Positions 61,087 to 64,000 of a DNA stretch of 64,000 bases are shown here, one piece after another. Both the position numbers and the translations under genes were made by a program. The notes below the pieces were generated by a model. That model made no database searches, was not told where the DNA came from, and saw only the letters and a program-made list of their open reading frames with translations. The stretch spans positions 2,477,423 to 2,541,422 of the forward strand of contig LT629697.1 in NCBI GenBank assembly GCA_900100325.1, read 5' to 3'. How positions within the stretch are numbered: the first letter of the stretch is position 1; every line of letters begins with the position of its first letter. This DNA is from Frankineae bacterium MT45 (GTDB lineage: Bacteria > Actinomycetota > Actinomycetes > Mycobacteriales > Jatrophihabitantaceae).

Positions 61087-61842
61087 CTACCGGGGTAGCT
61101 CCGAGGCGGCGGCCTCGTCCAGCAGCCAGAGCGTGTGAAGGCGTCCACGGGCGCCGGCGGAGGGAATCTGCGCCCGGTCGGCCCCACCCAGCGCGGCCGC
61201 CACGGCATCGGCCTTGCCGGCACCGGCGGCGATCACCCACATCTCATCAGCCGCGGCAAGACCGCGGAAAGTTAGTGACGTCCGGGTCGGCGGCGGCTTG
61301 GGCGAGTCGTGGACGGCGATGACGGCCGCCTCCGTCTCATAGACGCCGGGCGCACCGGGGAAGAGCGAGGCGCAGTGCCCGTCCGGGCCGACGCCGAGGA
61401 GCACGACGTCGAAGCGGGGGAGATCCTCACCAGCCGGTGCCGCCTCAGCCAGTGCGGCTGCGTAGGCGGCTACCCCCGCGGCGACGTCCTCACCCCAGGG
61501 GCCGTCGGAGGCCGGCATCCGGTGGATGTTCTCAGGCGCCAGCGGGATGTGGCTGAAGAACTTCTCGAAGGCGACCTTGTCGTTGCGATCATCGGAGTCA
61601 GACGGCACGAAGCGCTCATCACCCCACCAGACGGCGACCCGGGTCCAATCAACGCTGTCCCGGTCAGCTGACTGCTCGAGTTCAGCGAGCACCGCCTCCA
61701 GGATCGAACCGCCGGTGACCACGAGGTGGGCCAGCGGGCGCTCCTGCAGTGCAGCGGTCAGAGCGGCCAGGGTCCGCGCGGCCGTGCTGGTCGCGAGGTC
61801 CGCGGCCGAGGTCTCGACGACGGCTTCGGGATCGGCGGCCAC
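61087..61842 (-). CDS. pgl: 6-phosphogluconolactonase
   Basis: Hydrolyses 6-phosphogluconolactone in the oxidative pentose phosphate pathway (DevB type). It has 251 residues from GTG 61842, one nucleotide after the opcA stop; a further upstream ATG would lie inside opcA. LVVTGGSILEAVLAEL, VAVWWGDERFVPSDSDDRND, FDVVLLGVGPDGHCASLFPG and the C-terminal TLWLLDEAAA are family motifs. Last gene of the zwf-opcA-pgl operon. Confidence 0.95.
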   Translation of the reverse strand: MAADPEAVVETSAADLATSTAARTLAALTAALQERPLAHLVVTGGSILEAVLAELEQSADRDSVDWTRVAVWWGDERFVPSDSDDRNDKVAFEKFFSHIPLAPENIHRMPASDGPWGEDVAAGVAAYAAALAEAAPAGEDLPRFDVVLLGVGPDGHCASLFPGAPGVYETEAAVIAVHDSPKPPPTRTSLTFRGLAAADEMWVIAAGAGKADAVAAALGGADRAQIPSAGARGRLHTLWLLDEAAASELPR

Positions 61843-61843
61843 G

Positions 61844-62827
61844 TCAGCCCACGTTGGCCGGCGGGTCGGCCATCGCCGGATCGCTCCAGATGTGGACGCG
61901 GTTGCGTGGACGCTGCTGCAGGCCGCTGACCCCACAGACCGCGCCGAGGGCCTCGGCGAAGACATGGTCCTCGTCGAGTCGGCGCAGCTCCTCGGCCAGT
62001 AGCTCCCCCAGGGAGCGCTCGGCGAAGGGCGCGATGGAGTCCGGCTGGTTGTCTCGACGTAGCACCAGCCGCGAACCGTCGAGCGAGGCGTTGATCGAGG
62101 TGCCGGCGCTGAGCTGGATGCTCACCTTGCTGATGGCCCGACCGGCCACCTTCCGGACCGGCACGTAGAAGCCAAGCCGCGACGAGAGCCAGCCGGCCAG
62201 CAGCAGCGTGGAGGGGTCGCAGTCGTCCCCCTCGACCGTCGCGGCGACGGCCGTGTCGTCGGTGCCGTCGAAGGCCGATGCGAGGGCGGCCCGCCAGCCG
62301 GTGACACGCGTCCAGGCGAGGTCGGTGTCGCCCGGGGCGAAGTCGCTGGCCCGCTGCCGAAGTGCTGCGACCCGGTCATCGGCGCGCGACACATCGGTGA
62401 TGCGGCGGTCGGCGAAGACGCCCAGCGGGTCGTAGGAGATGCGGTCCGGCGGCGCGCCGAACCACCAGGTCACCACGGGCGCGTCCGGGGCCAGGAGTGG
62501 AAGCGTCACCGACTCGGCGTGCAGGGCGAGGCGGCCGTACATACGCATGACCACGGCCTCGCCCGGGCCGAGACGCCCACCCATCAGCACCTCGGCGTCG
62601 AGCCGCGGAACCGGCGCCTCGATCTGGCGTCGGATGACGAGCAGCATCCGCATCGGGTGCTTGCTGGCCGCGATGGTGACCGCGGCCTCGACCTCGGAGA
62701 CGTCCGCCTCGTCGACCACGATGACCAGGGTGAGGGCATTGCCACTGGTCACCGCGCCACCGTTACGACGCTCGGCGGCCAGCGCCTTGATGATCGCGGT
62801 TCCGGTCGTGTCCCAGAGTGTCGTCAC
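61844..62827 (-). CDS. opcA: Glucose-6-phosphate dehydrogenase assembly protein OpcA
   Basis: A 327-residue protein needed for full activity or assembly of glucose-6-phosphate dehydrogenase in actinobacteria and cyanobacteria. It begins TTLWDTTGTAIIKALAAERRNGGAVTSG; the central ESVTLPLLAPDAPVVTWWFGAPP and the later SRLVLRRDNQPDS are typical. No catalytic motif is expected. It lies 64 nt downstream of zwf and directly before pgl, as usual. Its known partner, Zwf, is the next gene upstream. Confidence 0.95.
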   Translation of the reverse strand: MTTLWDTTGTAIIKALAAERRNGGAVTSGNALTLVIVVDEADVSEVEAAVTIAASKHPMRMLLVIRRQIEAPVPRLDAEVLMGGRLGPGEAVVMRMYGRLALHAESVTLPLLAPDAPVVTWWFGAPPDRISYDPLGVFADRRITDVSRADDRVAALRQRASDFAPGDTDLAWTRVTGWRAALASAFDGTDDTAVAATVEGDDCDPSTLLLAGWLSSRLGFYVPVRKVAGRAISKVSIQLSAGTSINASLDGSRLVLRRDNQPDSIAPFAERSLGELLAEELRRLDEDHVFAEALGAVCGVSGLQQRPRNRVHIWSDPAMADPPANVG

Positions 62828-62891
62828 CGGGTGCTCCTGTCGTTGCGAACCTGCAGGCAGTGGGTCTGGCGGGGCCAGCTCTCAGCGGCGA

Positions 62892-64000
62892 TCACGGCCG
62901 CCGCCACGTCCGGCCGTCACGGGCCAGCATCTCGTCTGCCTCTTTCGGACCCCACTCGCCGGCCCGGTAGAGGCAGGGCTCCTTGCCCTCCCAGAACGTC
63001 TCCAGCGGGTCAATAACCCGCCAGGACGCCTCCACCTCGGAGTTGCGCGGGAAGAGCGTCGCGTCGCCGATCAGGACGTCCAGGATGAGACGCTCGTAGG
63101 CCTCGGGGGAGGACTCGGTGAAGGCCTCGCCGTAGAGGAAGTCCATCGCGACGTCGCGGACCTCCATCGCGCTGCCGGGCACCTTCGAGCCAAACTTCAG
63201 CGTGAGGCCCTCATCCGGCTGCACGCGCACGACGAGCTGGTTGTGTCCCAGCTCCTGGGTGTCGGTGCGGCTGAAGGGCAGGTGGGGCGCCTTCTTGAAC
63301 ATGATCGCGATCTCGGTGACGCGCCGGGGCAGCCGCTTGCCGGTGCGCAGGTAGAACGGCACGCCGGCCCAGCGGCGCGTCTCGATACCCAGCCGGACGG
63401 CGGCGTAGGACTCGGTCTTGGAGTCGGCCGGGACGTCCTTCTCGGCTCGGTAGGCGGCCACTCGCTCACCGGCGAGCCAACCCTGGTCGTACTGGCCGCG
63501 GATCGCGTAGGACTCGAGATCTGCCGGCAGCGAGATGGCCCGCAGCACCTTGAGCTTCTCGATCTGAATCGACTCCGGTGAGAACTCCACCGGCTCTTCG
63601 ATGGCGAAGAGGGCCAGCAGCTGCAGCAGGTGGTTCTGCAGCACGTCGCGGGCCGCGCCGGTGGCGTCGTAGAAGCCGGCCCGGCCGGCGATGCCGACGT
63701 CCTCGGCCATCGTGATCTGCACCGAGTCTACGTAGTTGGAGTTCCAGATCGGTTCGAACAACTGGTTGGCGAAGCGCAGCGCCAGGATGTTCTGGACCGT
63801 CTCCTTGCCGAGATAGTGGTCGATCCGGAAGACGTCCTCGGCAGTGAAGACGTCGTCGACCAGCTTGTTGAGCTCGAGCGCGCTCGACAGGTTGTGCCCG
63901 AACGGCTTCTCGACCACCACCCGACGCCAGCCGCCGTTGAGTTCGTTGCTGGCCATTCCGGTGCGTTCCATCTGCTTCAGCACGATCGGGAACATGCTCG
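62892..64000 (-). CDS. zwf: Glucose-6-phosphate 1-dehydrogenase (5' end cut by the window)
   Basis: First enzyme of the oxidative pentose phosphate pathway, reducing NADP. About 369 C-terminal residues are in the window; the N-terminal cofactor-binding part lies past the right edge. VVVEKPFGH and the substrate/catalytic motif FRIDHYLGKETVQNILALRFAN are intact, as is the C-terminal GEWGPKEADEMLARDGRTWRRP. It heads the opcA-pgl pair on the minus strand. An apparent ATG at 63995 is internal, not the real start. Confidence 0.95.
   Translation of the reverse strand, partial: SMFPIVLKQMERTGMASNELNGGWRRVVVEKPFGHNLSSALELNKLVDDVFTAEDVFRIDHYLGKETVQNILALRFANQLFEPIWNSNYVDSVQITMAEDVGIAGRAGFYDATGAARDVLQNHLLQLLALFAIEEPVEFSPESIQIEKLKVLRAISLPADLESYAIRGQYDQGWLAGERVAAYRAEKDVPADSKTESYAAVRLGIETRRWAGVPFYLRTGKRLPRRVTEIAIMFKKAPHLPFSRTDTQELGHNQLVVRVQPDEGLTLKFGSKVPGSAMEVRDVAMDFLYGEAFTESSPEAYERLILDVLIGDATLFPRNSEVEASWRVIDPLETFWEGKEPCLYRAGEWGPKEADEMLARDGRTWRRP

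Overview
The window reads as a stretch of ordinary core chromosome from a high-GC, mycothiol-producing actinobacterium. The evidence is a very GC-rich third codon position, many GTG starts, a mycothione reductase, a coproporphyrin-type haem pathway (hemE-hemG-hemQ), a CutRS-like two-component pair, whiA, opcA, and the gene order uvrA-add-uvrC-rapZ-yvcK-whiA-gap-pgk-tpiA-secG-pgl-opcA-zwf that is typical of Actinomycetia. A Frankiales, Nakamurellales or Jatrophihabitans-like lineage is plausible, but I cannot fix the genus from sequence alone. I found no tRNA, rRNA, CRISPR array, insertion sequence, phage gene or plasmid function.

Layout. 0-5.5 kb: tail of an upstream gene, a TrmA/RlmD-type RNA methyltransferase, dxs and a CutRS-like two-component system. 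5.5-7.8 kb (minus): a small zinc-ribbon protein, a DUF3000 protein and RNase D. 7.9-11.1 kb: the late haem genes hemE, hemG and hemQ behind three 21-bp tandem repeats. 11.1-19.3 kb: a LigD-type primase-polymerase, tryptophan 2,3-dioxygenase, a cyclopropane-fatty-acid-synthase-like methyltransferase, a hydrolase coupled to a secreted TAP-like protease, a LigC-type DNA ligase and a RibD-like reductase. 19.4-28.3 kb: zapE with a coupled membrane protein, then glgX-treY and treZ (glycogen to trehalose) with a PPK2 kinase between them. 28.5-30.3 kb: a membrane-anchored substrate-binding/VWA protein. 30.3-35.6 kb: a thiamin island (thiD, thiE, thiO, thiS, thiG) ending in a TPP riboswitch and an NCS1 permease. 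35.7-54.5 kb: uvrB, ung, uvrA and uvrC interleaved with a VOC protein, an ABM monooxygenase, an L,D-transpeptidase-like protein, a ROK kinase, a metallo-beta-lactamase-fold hydrolase, two atypical kinase-like proteins, mycothione reductase, proS, a GNAT and an adenosine-deaminase-like gene. 54.5-61 kb: rapZ-yvcK-whiA, then gap, pgk, tpiA and secG. 61-64 kb (minus): zwf (cut by the window edge), opcA and pgl of the oxidative pentose phosphate pathway.

The strongest genome-scale signal is regulatory. At least fifteen genes have a TAnnnT hexamer (usually TAGGCT, TAGCGT or TAGCCT) ending 6-8 nt before an ATG or GTG, with no ribosome binding site between. This is the layout expected for leaderless mRNAs, and it also fixes several start codons. 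Other observations worth a second look are a 19-bp perfect hairpin between gap and pgk, a TPP riboswitch whose outer strand could pair with its gene's start codon, a hairpin plus T-run in the leader of the VWA gene, a degenerate VWA metal site, and a 12-bp repeat expanding the permease tail. I did not find a convincing undescribed multi-gene system; most of the region is housekeeping.
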